DNA of 64,000 nt from the NCBI GenBank assembly GCA_026225255.1, contig JAMFSJ010000073.1, forward strand, positions 1 to 64,000. The letters run 5' to 3'. Origin of the DNA: Methylacidimicrobium fagopyrum. Lineage in GTDB: Bacteria > Verrucomicrobiota > Verrucomicrobiia > Limisphaerales > UBA11358. This document shows, one piece after another, positions 51,397-60,389 of the stretch (position 1 is the first letter of the stretch; the number at the start of each line of letters is the position of its first letter). The notes beneath the pieces are model-generated. The model searched no databases and was not told the origin of the DNA. It worked only from the letters and a program-made list of their open reading frames with translations. The translations under genes were made by a program, and so were the position numbers.

Positions 51397-51855
51397 ATGA
51401 AAGTCGCCGCCAAAACCAGAACGTCCAAGCCCGCCCGGCGCAAGCCATTGGCCAAGGCGGTGGCAGTCAAAGGTCATGCGCTGGCGTTCCGCGAGATTGT
51501 CGGGCTGATCCAGTCTGCCCGAACACGCGCGTTTCTGGCGGTCAATACGGAGTTGATCGGACTTTACTGGCGCGTGGGCGAATACATCAGCCGCCAGCTC
51601 GCCACCGCCGCCTGGGGTGAAGGCGTGGTGGATGAATTGGCACGTTATATCGCGCTGCGACATCCGGAGTTCAAGGGTTTCACCCGCGCCAGCCTGTTTC
51701 GGATGCGGCAACTTTATGATACTTACCGCGCTTTCCAAAAAGTCGCACCACTGGTGCGACAATTGCCGTGGACGCATAATTTGTTGATCCTTTCGCAATG
51801 CAAACACTCGGAAGAGCGCGAATTTTATCAACTGGCCGTGCCTAAAACTAAATGA
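51397..51855 (+). CDS. truncated DUF1016 (YhcG N-terminal) protein
   Basis: The 152-residue product has the DUF1016 N-terminal domain: FLAVNTELIGLYWRVGEYIS near residue 47, GWTRASLF-like FTRASLFRMRQLYDTYRAF and VRQLPWTHNLLILSQCKHSE. Full-length YhcG-type proteins continue with a PD-(D/E)XK nuclease domain, which is missing: the protein ends in QLAVPKTK. The stop overlaps the start of the squalene/phytoene synthase gene by 4 bases, so a deletion probably fused the two. The nuclease function is lost; the N-terminal DNA-binding-like part may still fold. Confidence 0.78.
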   Translation: MKVAAKTRTSKPARRKPLAKAVAVKGHALAFREIVGLIQSARTRAFLAVNTELIGLYWRVGEYISRQLATAAWGEGVVDELARYIALRHPEFKGFTRASLFRMRQLYDTYRAFQKVAPLVRQLPWTHNLLILSQCKHSEEREFYQLAVPKTK

Positions 51856-52904
51856 CTGCATCGCTCAACGAATTGCTGAAACAAACCTCGCGCTCGTTTT
51901 ATTTGACGTTGCGCGTGTTACCCGTGCGGGTGCGGTCGCAAATTGGCCTCGCGTATTTGCTCGCGCGTTTGACGGATACGATTGCCGATACGGAAATTAT
52001 TCCAGTGGAGCAAAGGCTGCTGGCGTTGCAGAAATTGCGCGAACGGATTCTCGGCCAGAATTCTGCACCGCTAAATTTTGGCGAACTGGCCCAGCAACAA
52101 GGTTCGCCGGCGGAACGACGGTTGCTCGAAAGAAGCGAAGACAGTTTGGCGTTGTTGGAAAAACTTTCGCCCGCTGATCGGCAACTCGTCCGCACGGTGC
52201 TGACGACGATTACGAGCGGTCAGGAACTGGATTTACGGCGGTTTGGACATTTAGGTTCGACGGCGTCTCGCCCAACCGATCAGCTGGCTGATAAACAAAT
52301 TGCCATGCTCGCAACGGCGGATGAACTGGACGATTACACCTATCGCGTCGCCGGTTGCGTGGGCGAATTTTGGACGAAGATTTGCCGCGCCCATTTGTTT
52401 CCCAATGCGCGACTGGATGAAAAACAGTTGATTGAGGACGGCATCCGTTTTGGTAAAGGTTTGCAATTGGTGAACATCCTGCGCGATCTGCCGGCCGATC
52501 TGAAAATTGGCCGTTGCTATCTGCCGATGCAACGATTGGCCGAAGTAAAATTGTCGCCGGAACTTTTATTTTCGCCCGCGTCCGAAGAAAAATTTCTCAA
52601 GCTCTACCACGAATATCTGGATCAAGCCGAAGCACATCTGGCGGCGGGTTGGCGTTATACGAACACGTTGCCGTTCGGACAATTTCGCGTGCGACTCGCG
52701 TGTGCGTGGCCGGTTTTGATCGGCTTGCGGACGATTGAAAAATTGCGGGCAGCGAACGTGGCAGAATTGCAAGCCCGCGTGAAAATTTCGCGCAACGAAG
52801 TGTATGGAATCATGTGGCGCTCGGTGTTGGCAAGTCCGTTGCCGTTTGTCTGGAGGAAGTTATACCCAGTAAAAGCTGTTGCATCCGCTGACAAATTGGC
52901 GTAA
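51852..52904 (+). CDS. squalene/phytoene synthase family protein
   Basis: The 350-residue enzyme condenses two prenyl diphosphates head to head. The first Asp-rich motif is ARLTDTIADTE (residues 39-49) and the second is LVNILRDLPADLKIGRCYLP near 206. SRSFYLTLRVLP at residues 14-25 is also typical. A segment at about residues 134-148 (STASRPTDQLADKQ) interrupts the domain between helices; the DNA carries GGCGTCTCGCC, the same core as the repeat at 4988-5002. It stands alone, without hopanoid or carotenoid genes, so whether the product is squalene or a carotenoid precursor cannot be told. Confidence 0.88.
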   Translation: MTASLNELLKQTSRSFYLTLRVLPVRVRSQIGLAYLLARLTDTIADTEIIPVEQRLLALQKLRERILGQNSAPLNFGELAQQQGSPAERRLLERSEDSLALLEKLSPADRQLVRTVLTTITSGQELDLRRFGHLGSTASRPTDQLADKQIAMLATADELDDYTYRVAGCVGEFWTKICRAHLFPNARLDEKQLIEDGIRFGKGLQLVNILRDLPADLKIGRCYLPMQRLAEVKLSPELLFSPASEEKFLKLYHEYLDQAEAHLAAGWRYTNTLPFGQFRVRLACAWPVLIGLRTIEKLRAANVAELQARVKISRNEVYGIMWRSVLASPLPFVWRKLYPVKAVASADKLA

Positions 52905-52913
52905 AAAAACGCT

Positions 52914-53384
52914 ATGCAAGATTTAAAGTTTCACGTAATCGCTTGCGCCTGTGCGCTTAGTTTCGTTGTCACCGCGCACGCCCAAGATAATGCCGCCCAA
53001 GCCGCCGCGCGCGCTGCGGTGATCGCGCAGCTGGCTCAACTGGATAACACTAAGCCAGCTCCGGTCGCGCCCGCACCCAAGCCCGCACCAGTTGCCCCCG
53101 TCGTGGTCGCGCCGGCGGTCATCGCGCCGGTGGTCGTATCACCGACCCCGGTCGTCGCGGTGACGAATCAAGATAACGCCGCCCAAGCCCAAGCCCGCGC
53201 TGTCTTGGTGCAGCCTGCGCCCGCGCCTGTCGCGCCGATCGCCGCGCCCGTGGTCGTTGCGGTTGCCCCCGCGCCCACCACCAAAGCTGGCCGCTTGCAA
53301 GCGCTTAACGCACAATACAAAGCCAACCAAATCGCGCCGCAAAATTATTACATCCAACGTGAAGCGATCTTGAGTGGAAATTAA
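52914..53384 (+). CDS. small secreted Pro/Ala/Val-rich protein with SHOCT-like tail
   Basis: The 156-residue protein has a signal peptide (ending CALSFVVTAHAQ). The middle is low-complexity Pro/Ala/Val with a twice-used word (DNAAQAAARA and DNAAQAQARA). The C-terminal 30 residues (RLQALNAQYKANQIAPQNYY) resemble the SHOCT-like short helical hairpin often found at protein ends. It starts 9 bases after the squalene synthase stop. The repeated word and composition suggest a structural or periplasmic linker role, but nothing firm can be said. A strong terminator follows. Confidence 0.7.
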   Translation: MQDLKFHVIACACALSFVVTAHAQDNAAQAAARAAVIAQLAQLDNTKPAPVAPAPKPAPVAPVVVAPAVIAPVVVSPTPVVAVTNQDNAAQAQARAVLVQPAPAPVAPIAAPVVVAVAPAPTTKAGRLQALNAQYKANQIAPQNYYIQREAILSGN

Positions 53385-53395
53385 AAGTTATTTTC

Positions 53396-53431
53396 AAAAA
53401 ACGCCCGCTGGATTTTCCGGCGGGCGTTTTT
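53396..53431 (+). terminator. strong intrinsic terminator
   Basis: AACGCCCGC and GCGGGCGTT pair around an 11-base loop, followed by TTTTTG. It ends the transcript of the genes at 51397-53384. Confidence 0.85.
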
Positions 53432-53532
53432 GTTGTTGGCCTTTCCAAGTTGAGCCAGTGGTGACCGACTGAAAGACCCAGTGTCGGGCGGCCTCAAATG
53501 TTTTTCCCATCCGTGTCTATCCGTGGTTCAAT

Positions 53533-54750
53533 TTATTTTGAAGGACCATCGGTTTCCACGCTGCGAAGGGCGTCGGCGAGGGCGGTGAGATGTTGCTTCA
53601 AGGCGAAACGGCGGGTGAAATTTTCGCGGAGTTGCCCGCCGTCTTCGTGCAATAGCATTTCCAAGAGCGCGGTCGCGAGTTCCGTCGCATTTTGGCCATC
53701 GGTCAAGCCGGGATAATCCGGCGAGAACATTTCCGGCAGCGAACGCCAACGTGTGGTGACAATGGGCAAGCCGAACGCCATCGCCTCGATCAAATTCACA
53801 GGCTGGTTTTCGCCGAGGTAATTAGTTGGGAAAAGAAATAGATCGGCTTCACGAAGCAGCCGGTTTTTTTGTTCGCCGCTGACGAAACCAAGAGGTTCAA
53901 CCATCGCACCAATCTCAGGATTTTGCCGCAACTGATTAAACTCGGCTTGTTCGGCAGGGGTCACGAAATTTCCGGCAACGGCTAATTTTAAACGCAATCC
54001 GCAGTGGCGGGCGGCCAGTTTTTGATTCGCCTGTCGCACGGCTTCAATCGCCGCGAAGACGCCCTTTTCGTGGGTGCAATGCGCGAGAAATAAAATGTTC
54101 ACAATCAGCGTTTTATCCGGCTTTTCGTCGGTAAACATTTTCTGCCGCGCGCGAAAACGTTCGTTGCGCTGCGGTAGGATTTTTTCGGAAAAATCCGGGC
54201 AAGGATCAGGGATGCCATTATTGACGATGCGAATCTGGTGCGACCTCAACTTTTCGGCGTCGGCAAAATTATAGCGCGAGAGGACGATGCTTAAATCAAC
54301 CGGTCGGAACAGGTGATACGTCATGGCGCGCGATCGGATTTGCACGGAGGTTTCGAGCCATTTGGCGAGGCCGGCGGCATGCCAGTGCAGGATCACGTTT
54401 TTGAAAAACGGACGGCAAAGAAACATGATCAGCCAGTCGCGATAGAGGGCGACGCGTTTGCCGGGCGCCGGAACGTAATAGAAATTCTTCACGCCGTAGC
54501 GGAAGCGAATCCAGATCGCTTGCAAACAATACCAAAAAATGAGGAGAATTTTTCCGGCTTGAAATTCGCCAATGTTCGACAGGCTGCGCGAAAAGCGGGC
54601 GTTGACGTGATAACATTCGACCCCGGGCACGGTGGCTGGCGGCCCGTTTTTTTGACGCACGTCGCCGCCAAAACCTTCGAGCATCAATTGCACCATGTAG
54701 CTCTGGCCATGGTGCGGCGGCGGTGTATGAGCAAAAACAAGGAGCTTCAT
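53533..54750 (-). CDS. GT4-type glycosyltransferase
   Basis: The 405-residue protein is a GT-B glycosyltransferase, family GT4 by pattern. The N-terminal glycine-rich-like segment is HTPPPHHGQSYM. The C-terminal nucleotide-sugar part has ILFLAHCTHEKGVFAAIEAV and ENQPVNLIEAMAFGLPIVTT (E-x7-E type). It probably adds a sugar to a lipid-linked glycan made by this cluster. It is the only minus-strand gene of the exopolysaccharide cluster. The sugar is unknown. Confidence 0.88.
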   Translation of the reverse strand: MKLLVFAHTPPPHHGQSYMVQLMLEGFGGDVRQKNGPPATVPGVECYHVNARFSRSLSNIGEFQAGKILLIFWYCLQAIWIRFRYGVKNFYYVPAPGKRVALYRDWLIMFLCRPFFKNVILHWHAAGLAKWLETSVQIRSRAMTYHLFRPVDLSIVLSRYNFADAEKLRSHQIRIVNNGIPDPCPDFSEKILPQRNERFRARQKMFTDEKPDKTLIVNILFLAHCTHEKGVFAAIEAVRQANQKLAARHCGLRLKLAVAGNFVTPAEQAEFNQLRQNPEIGAMVEPLGFVSGEQKNRLLREADLFLFPTNYLGENQPVNLIEAMAFGLPIVTTRWRSLPEMFSPDYPGLTDGQNATELATALLEMLLHEDGGQLRENFTRRFALKQHLTALADALRSVETDGPSK

Positions 54751-54933
54751 TTAGGCAAATGTGGTGGAGAATTTGGGCGAAAACTGGGCGGCAAGGAAGA
54801 TTTTTCCGAGGGGTGACCGCGAAATATGCAAAATACGCGAACGAAGCATAACCCAAAAACCAAGACGTCAGACCCGGTTTCGCGCGCGAGCTGGCATTTT
54901 GGTGGTTAACCGCTATGCTGGCAGCGAATTTTT

Positions 54934-55701
54934 ATGGCCATCCAGAAGGTCAATGTCCTCGGCGCCGGTATCAGCGTTTTGAATTTGCAAACCGCGTTGG
55001 ACGCCATTGCCGACGCGGTCAAGGCGCGACGCAAAGGTTATATTTGCGTCACCGGCGTGCATGGCGTGATGGAGGCGCAGGACGACGCCGATTTCAAAAA
55101 CATTTTGAATGGCGCGTTTCTGTGCACGCCGGATGGCATGCCGATGGTTTGGGCGGGCAAATTGAATAAGCATGGCGAGATGCGCCGCGTTTATGGTCCG
55201 GATTTGATGATGGATGTTTGCGCGTGGAGCGAAAAATCTGGCTGTAAACATTTTTTCTACGGCGGCGCGGAAGGCGTGGCGAAATTATTAGCGGAAAAGT
55301 TGCAGGCGAAATTTCCAAAACTCGATGTCGTCGGCACTTACACGCCACCGTTTCGGCCGCTGAATGCAACGGAAGAAAAAGCCCTGGCCGAACAAATCCG
55401 CATTTTGCAGCCGGACATTTTGTGGGTGGGATTGAGCACGCCGAAGCAGGAAAAGTTCATGGCGGAATATTTGCCAAAACTGGAGGTAACGTTGATGGTC
55501 GGGGTCGGCGCGGCGTTCGATTTTCACAGCGGGCGCATCAAGCAAGCGCCGCGGTGGATGCAGCGCAGCGGAATGGAATGGTTTTATCGGCTTTGCAGGG
55601 AGCCGCGCCGGCTGGCAAAACGTTATTGTCGCAATAATCCATTGTTCGTCTGGAAATTTTCCGGCCAGTTGCTGGGCTTGAAAAAATATCCACTGCCGTG
55701 A
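54934..55701 (+). CDS. WecG/TagA/CpsF family glycosyltransferase (GT26)
   Basis: The 255-residue protein matches the WecG/TagA family, which transfers ManNAc-type sugars to lipid-linked GlcNAc. Signatures are VTGVHGVMEAQDDADFKNIL, FLCTPDGMPMVWAGKLN near residue 67, YGPDLMMDVCAW and VGLSTPKQEKFMAEY near 165. GVGAAFDFHSGRIKQAPRWM with the downstream EWFYRL completes the family pattern. It heads the plus-strand part of the cluster. Confidence 0.92.
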   Translation: MAIQKVNVLGAGISVLNLQTALDAIADAVKARRKGYICVTGVHGVMEAQDDADFKNILNGAFLCTPDGMPMVWAGKLNKHGEMRRVYGPDLMMDVCAWSEKSGCKHFFYGGAEGVAKLLAEKLQAKFPKLDVVGTYTPPFRPLNATEEKALAEQIRILQPDILWVGLSTPKQEKFMAEYLPKLEVTLMVGVGAAFDFHSGRIKQAPRWMQRSGMEWFYRLCREPRRLAKRYCRNNPLFVWKFSGQLLGLKKYPLP

Positions 55702-55769
55702 TCGGCCGCGAATTTGTTTGAGTCATTTCAGCCATTTCGCTATCTATACAATGCAAATTCACCAAAACC

Positions 55770-56873
55770 GTGACTAACCAAAAGACAATCAAGCAGCCTC
55801 CGATCGGCGGAATGCTGTGGCCGCACGAAGTCGCCTTTTTGGCGTTGCTGGCGGTGGCCTATTATTACACCGATTCAAAATTTCGCGGCACGGGCGACAT
55901 GCCACTGATGTTGTTTAGCGCGGCGGTGATCGCGGCGATTCCGGTGCTTGCCTATCGCTGCAAAGACGAATGGGCAAAGTTGCCGAACAAATTATTTTTC
56001 TTCGTGCTGGCCGGCGCGTGGGTAGCGCTGTTCGCTTTTTTGGGCAATGCCACTTTCGGTTACGTGCATTCGGCTTCGCTGTTCAATTGGATGTTCGATA
56101 GCTACACCTCGCCGATTGCCGAGGAACAATATGGTCTGCTGCTGCCGTTCGCGGTGTTGGTTTTATTCTGGTGGAAACGTGAACAATTGGTCGCGAAACC
56201 GCTGAAATTTTGGTGGCCAGGAGCAATTTTGGTCGCGGTGGCGCTGTTCGTGCACTTGGTCGGTTTTATTTCGCAACAACCCAAATTATCCGTAATGGCG
56301 TTTTTGTTTGGTCTTTATGGTTTGACGGGTCTGGCGTGGGGCAAAAATTGGTTGAAGGCCAGTTTCTTTCCATTTTTCCTGCTGATATTTTGCGTTCCTG
56401 CGAGCGACACGGCGAATTGGCTGACGTTGCGGCTGCGCTTGATGGTGTCGTGGATCGTTGCGTTCATCGCGCATCTCGGCCTCGCGCCAGATTTGATCCG
56501 CGACGGCACGCAACTTTACGACGCTCAACACACCTTCGCTTACGAAGTTGCGGCGGCGTGCAGCGGCATCCACAGCCTCGTAGCGTTGTTGGCGTTGACC
56601 ACAATCTACGGTTTTATGACGTTTAAATCGTCGTGGAAACGCACGATCATGGTGCTGTCCGCGCTGCCATTAGCGGTTTTAGGCAACGTGATGCGGCTGT
56701 GTTTCACGATCATGGTCGCGGAACTCGGCGGCCAAGCCGCTGGCAAAGCGGTGGAAACCTATGCGGGCTTCGTCACGTTTGCGTTCGCCATCGTCTGTAT
56801 TTTTCTGATTGCACGCTGGCTGGAAAAGTCCGAACCCAAAAAACCGTCAACTACTGAACCCGCCAGCGTATGA
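55770..56873 (+). CDS. exosortase/archaeosortase-family membrane protein
   Basis: This 367-residue, multi-pass protein has a likely GTG start at 55770. The exosortase active site Cys is in AAACSGIHSLVALLALT (Cys near residue 264) and the Arg is in GNVMRLCFTIMVAEL (near 309). The third catalytic position, normally His in a FHEFSGW-like motif, here aligns with Glu in AVETYAGFVTFAFAI (near 329). Exosortases act as transpeptidases that cut PEP-CTERM-type signals and often lie in exopolysaccharide clusters. EpsI follows with a 4-base overlap. The missing His leaves activity open. Confidence 0.87.
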   Translation: MTNQKTIKQPPIGGMLWPHEVAFLALLAVAYYYTDSKFRGTGDMPLMLFSAAVIAAIPVLAYRCKDEWAKLPNKLFFFVLAGAWVALFAFLGNATFGYVHSASLFNWMFDSYTSPIAEEQYGLLLPFAVLVLFWWKREQLVAKPLKFWWPGAILVAVALFVHLVGFISQQPKLSVMAFLFGLYGLTGLAWGKNWLKASFFPFFLLIFCVPASDTANWLTLRLRLMVSWIVAFIAHLGLAPDLIRDGTQLYDAQHTFAYEVAAACSGIHSLVALLALTTIYGFMTFKSSWKRTIMVLSALPLAVLGNVMRLCFTIMVAELGGQAAGKAVETYAGFVTFAFAIVCIFLIARWLEKSEPKKPSTTEPASV

Positions 56874-57601
56874 ATCGTTCTCAAAAAATTATCGGGGGCG
56901 TGCTGCTGGTTTTGATCGCCGTCACGGCGGCGTTGCTGATGCACATGAAAGCGCACCAGCAATTGGGTTTACCGGGCGTGAAAACCCGCCCGCTGGCGGA
57001 CAGTAAAAATTTAGAAATTTTGGTGCCAGCCACCGTGCCGGGCTTCACTTCGGAAATTTTGACCAACGCGGAAACGGTGTTGCAGGTCTTGCCCGCCGAC
57101 ACCAGTTTTCGCGTGCGGGCTTATCAGGCGAGCGATGGTTTTTTTGCGCAATTAAGCGTTGTGCTGATGGGTGCAGACCGTTCCAGTATCCACAAACCGC
57201 AGATTTGCATGACGGGTCAAGGCTGGGCGATTGATAATGACCTGACCAGCGTGGTGCCGGTTCATATGGATCGCCCGTTTGCATATGATCTGCCGATCAA
57301 CAAAGTCGTAGCCACCAAAGTCATCACGGATCCTACGGGTCGGTCGCAAACAGTTACCGGCATCTATTTGTATTGGTTTGTGGACGCCACGCATTACACG
57401 GCTGATTCGTGGCGGTGGATGACGTGGTGGGTGCCGCGCGATTTGCTATTGAACGGCGTGCTTGAACGTTGGGCTTATATCTCTTATTTTTCGCCGTGTC
57501 TGCCGGGACAGGAAGCGGCGACGTTTGACCGGATGAAAAAATTAATTGCCGAGACCGTGCCGGAATTTCAGCTTGTGCCGCAGGTGAAATTGGGAAAATA
57601 A
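56870..57601 (+). CDS. epsI: EpsI-type exosortase-associated protein (DUF3485)
   Basis: The 243-residue protein has one N-terminal membrane helix (GVLLVLIAVTAALLM) and a DUF3485/EpsI domain. The signature is SSIHKPQICMTGQGWAI near residue 103, with YLYWFVDATHYTADSW further on. EpsI proteins accompany exosortases in exopolysaccharide loci and are needed for EPS production in some bacteria. The 4-base overlap with the exosortase gene indicates coupled translation. Confidence 0.9.
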   Translation: MNRSQKIIGGVLLVLIAVTAALLMHMKAHQQLGLPGVKTRPLADSKNLEILVPATVPGFTSEILTNAETVLQVLPADTSFRVRAYQASDGFFAQLSVVLMGADRSSIHKPQICMTGQGWAIDNDLTSVVPVHMDRPFAYDLPINKVVATKVITDPTGRSQTVTGIYLYWFVDATHYTADSWRWMTWWVPRDLLLNGVLERWAYISYFSPCLPGQEAATFDRMKKLIAETVPEFQLVPQVKLGK

Positions 57602-57646
57602 ATCCTAACTCTGGGCCGGTTAGTTTGAAGAAGTTTAAAAACTGAC

Positions 57647-59050
57647 ATGTTGCAACGCGACCAACGTTTTCGGACGCAAGTTCATCAACTCACCGACGCG
57701 TGTGTCTTTGCAACGGCGTTCTGGCTGGCCTTCGCCCTGCGCGGCAACGATTGGTTTTCGCATTTATTTGGGTTGGGATCCGTTGTCATCGGCGAGGCTA
57801 AATTCAGTAAAGTCATGTGGCTTTATCTGGTAATTTTCCCCTGCGCACCGCTGGTGTTGGAATCCCAAGGTTTTTACAAACGCACAGTTACCGGTTCGCG
57901 TTCGTCCATGCTTTGGTCGCTGTTCAAAGGCTGTTTTCTCGTGACCGTTGGGTTGGTGCTGGTCGTCTACCCTTTTAAGTTGATCTTGCCCCGTGGCGCG
58001 ACGACCCTTTTCGGCACGCTGGCCTTTTTTCTGGTCTGGATTAAGGGCGAACTATTGCGGCTGGCATTGAGCAGCCAAATCGCCAAAGCCCAATCAAAAC
58101 GCCGGATCATTCTCGCCGGCACACCGTGGGAAACCTCCCGTTTACGGCGGATGTTGCAAGATAATGGTAACAATGATTTTGAAATCGCCGCCGAATTCAA
58201 CCTCGCCGAAGCCCCCGCGAAACATCTCATCGAACTGCTCCACGAACATTCCATCAGCGGCGTGCTCGTCAGCGCGCGGCATACGCAGATCGAACGCGTC
58301 GAGGGCGTCATCCAAGTTTGCGAGATTGAAGGCGTCGAAGCGTGGCTCGTGGCGGATTTTTTTACGACGCAAATCGCCCGCGCCAGTTTTGACGAAATGT
58401 TCGGTCATCCGCTCATCGTCTTCCGTAGTGCGCCCGAAGTGTCGTGGCAGATGTTCGCCAAAGTATTGCTCGATTTTGTCGGCGCAACGCTGATGCTCCT
58501 CGTCGCCGCGTTGCCCATGCTTACGATTGCGTTACTGGTGAAATGGACTTCGCCCGGCCCCATCTTTTTCCGCCAACAACGTTCCGGCCTCAATGGTTCG
58601 CCGTTCATGATCTATAAATTCCGCACCATGACCTCCAACGCGGAGCAGCTCAAGCACGAGCTTGCAGCGATGAACGAAATGACCGGCCCCGTTTTCAAAG
58701 TCACCAACGATCCACGCGTCACGCCCATTGGCAAATGGCTTCGCAAATTCAGCCTCGACGAACTGCCGCAACTCTTCAACGTGCTGCGCGGCGAAATGAG
58801 CCTCGTCGGCCCGCGCCCGTTGCCCGTGGACGAAGTGAAACGTTTCAACGACGTCGCGCATCGCCGCCGTTTAAGCGTCAAACCCGGCCTGACCTGCCTC
58901 TGGCAAGTCAGCGGGCGCAACAAAATTTCCGATTTCAAAGAATGGGTTCGCCTCGACCTGGAATACATCGATAACTGGTCCATCTGGCTTGATCTCACCA
59001 TTCTCCTTCGCACCATTCCCGCCGTCTTTGTCGGCACCGGCGCGAAATGA
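57647..59050 (+). CDS. polyprenyl glycosylphosphotransferase (initiating sugar transferase)
   Basis: The 467-residue enzyme transfers a sugar phosphate to undecaprenyl phosphate to start a repeat unit. N-terminal membrane helices (residues 12-155) precede a nucleotide-binding-like region and a C-terminal bacterial sugar transferase domain. Domain motifs are SPGPIFFRQQRSGLNGSPFM, YKFRTM, LDELPQLFNVLRGEMSLVGP and KPGLTCLWQVSGRNK. It follows epsI and probably belongs to the same transcript. Confidence 0.93.
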   Translation: MLQRDQRFRTQVHQLTDACVFATAFWLAFALRGNDWFSHLFGLGSVVIGEAKFSKVMWLYLVIFPCAPLVLESQGFYKRTVTGSRSSMLWSLFKGCFLVTVGLVLVVYPFKLILPRGATTLFGTLAFFLVWIKGELLRLALSSQIAKAQSKRRIILAGTPWETSRLRRMLQDNGNNDFEIAAEFNLAEAPAKHLIELLHEHSISGVLVSARHTQIERVEGVIQVCEIEGVEAWLVADFFTTQIARASFDEMFGHPLIVFRSAPEVSWQMFAKVLLDFVGATLMLLVAALPMLTIALLVKWTSPGPIFFRQQRSGLNGSPFMIYKFRTMTSNAEQLKHELAAMNEMTGPVFKVTNDPRVTPIGKWLRKFSLDELPQLFNVLRGEMSLVGPRPLPVDEVKRFNDVAHRRRLSVKPGLTCLWQVSGRNKISDFKEWVRLDLEYIDNWSIWLDLTILLRTIPAVFVGTGAK

Positions 59051-59068
59051 AGCACTTGCAACGTTGCC

Positions 59069-59123
59069 GCGTTAAAGAGTTGAAGCGTCAACCTGTTTTG
59101 CCTACGCTTCAACTCTTTAACGC
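59069..59123. repeat. perfect 19-bp hairpin GCGTTAAAGAGTTGAAGCG
   Basis: GCGTTAAAGAGTTGAAGCG (59069-59087) and its exact complement (59105-59123) flank a 17-base loop between the sugar transferase and uxs. There is no T-run, so a plain terminator is unlikely. Confidence 0.85.
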
Positions 59124-59155
59124 CTTAATCCGTCAACCGTCCTAAAAAATTGGAA

Positions 59156-60100
59156 ATGAAAAACAAACAACTGACCTCTGTCGTCACCGGCGCCGCCGGT
59201 TTTCTTGGCTCGCACCTTACTGATTTGCTTTTATCGCGCGGCCACAAAGTTATTGGCATTGATAATTTTGTCACCGGTTCGGTGGACAACATTTCGCACC
59301 TCGGCGGCAATCCTAATTTCAAATTCATCCAGCAAGACGTCACGGAATTTATTTTCCTCGATGTGCCGGTGAATTACGTCTGGCATTTCGCATCGCCCGC
59401 GAGCCCGATTGATTATCTGCAAATCCCGATCCAGACGATGAAAGTCGGCTCGCTCGGCACGCACAAAGCGCTCGGCCTCGCAAAAAATAAAGGCGCGCGC
59501 TTCCTCGTCGCGTCCACCTCCGAAATTTACGGCGATCCGATCGTTCATCCGCAAGTCGAAGAATATTGGGGTAATGTCAACACCATCGGCCCGCGCGGTT
59601 GCTACGACGAAGCCAAACGTTTTGCCGAAGCGTTGACAATGGCCTATCATCGCGAGCACAAAGTCGAGACCCGCATCGTCCGCATTTTCAATACTTATGG
59701 CCCGCGTATGCGCCTCAACGATGGTCGCGTCGTTCCGGCTTTCATCGGCCAGGCGTTGAAGAATAAGTCCATCACTGTTTTTGGCGAAGGCACGCAGACG
59801 CGCAGTTTTTGTTACGTCTCGGATTTGATTGAAGGCATTTATCGCCTGATGATGAGCGATTACGATTTGCCGGTGAACATTGGTAATCCGACCGAAATGA
59901 CGATGTTGCAATTTGCCGAAGAAATTATTCGCGCGACCAAATCCAAAAGCAAAATCGTCCACAAGCCGTTGCCGCAAGACGATCCCAAACAGCGCAAGCC
60001 GAACATCACCAAGGCAAAATCCATTCTGAAATGGGAACCGAAAGTAAAGTTGGCCGACGGCTTGACCGATACGATCGCCTATTTCCGCACGAAGGTTTGA
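59156..60100 (+). CDS. uxs: UDP-glucuronate decarboxylase (UDP-xylose synthase)
   Basis: The short-chain dehydrogenase converts UDP-glucuronate to UDP-xylose. The ATG at 59156 gives 314 residues. The NAD motif is [15 protein letters not shown], the catalytic Tyr and Lys lie in [14 protein letters not shown], and [18 protein letters not shown] and [17 protein letters not shown] are typical of the UXS branch. It supplies xylose-type precursors for the exopolysaccharide cluster. The 19-bp hairpin lies just upstream. Confidence 0.9.
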   Translation: MKNKQLTSVVTGAAGFLGSHLTDLLLSRGHKVIGIDNFVTGSVDNISHLGGNPNFKFIQQDVTEFIFLDVPVNYVWHFASPASPIDYLQIPIQTMKVGSLGTHKALGLAKNKGARFLVASTSEIYGDPIVHPQVEEYWGNVNTIGPRGCYDEAKRFAEALTMAYHREHKVETRIVRIFNTYGPRMRLNDGRVVPAFIGQALKNKSITVFGEGTQTRSFCYVSDLIEGIYRLMMSDYDLPVNIGNPTEMTMLQFAEEIIRATKSKSKIVHKPLPQDDPKQRKPNITKAKSILKWEPKVKLADGLTDTIAYFRTKV

Positions 60101-60190
60101 GGCGTTTACGATTTTCTCGCCGGTGGGATAATTTTGCAGCAAGTTAACTGGTGTCAGGGAAGCTTTGGCAGGCAGCGCGCTTGCAGCTTC

Positions 60191-60341
60191 ACCCTAATTC
60201 TCTCTCCTAATGGGGGAGGGGAATGGAATGGGGCTGGCCACGCGTTTTTTGCGTTAGCTGTAGGAATTGCGGATCACATAATTATTCGCAGACACAGGGC
60301 TTATCACCGCGTCCCTCCGAGGGGCGCGGGCGAGAGGGTCG
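60191..60341. repeat. CACCCTAATTCTCTC / GAGAGGGTCG-type partial inverted repeat
   Basis: The left arm near 60191-60222 (ACCCTAATTCTCTCTCCTAA) and right arm near 60313-60341 (CCCTCCGAGGGGCGCGGGCG, then AGAGGGT) are partial complements of the common CCCTCTCCC/GGGGAGAGGG class. This fills most of the 289-base gene-free spacer before folP. Confidence 0.5.
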
Positions 60342-60389
60342 CAAACGCGCCGGAATTTCCCGCAACCCGCAACATCGTAAATTCAACCC

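Noticed and set aside
59231-60142. 303-codon ORF antisense to the UDP-glucuronate decarboxylase
   Set aside because: Same reason: shadow of a conserved dehydrogenase, no own motif.
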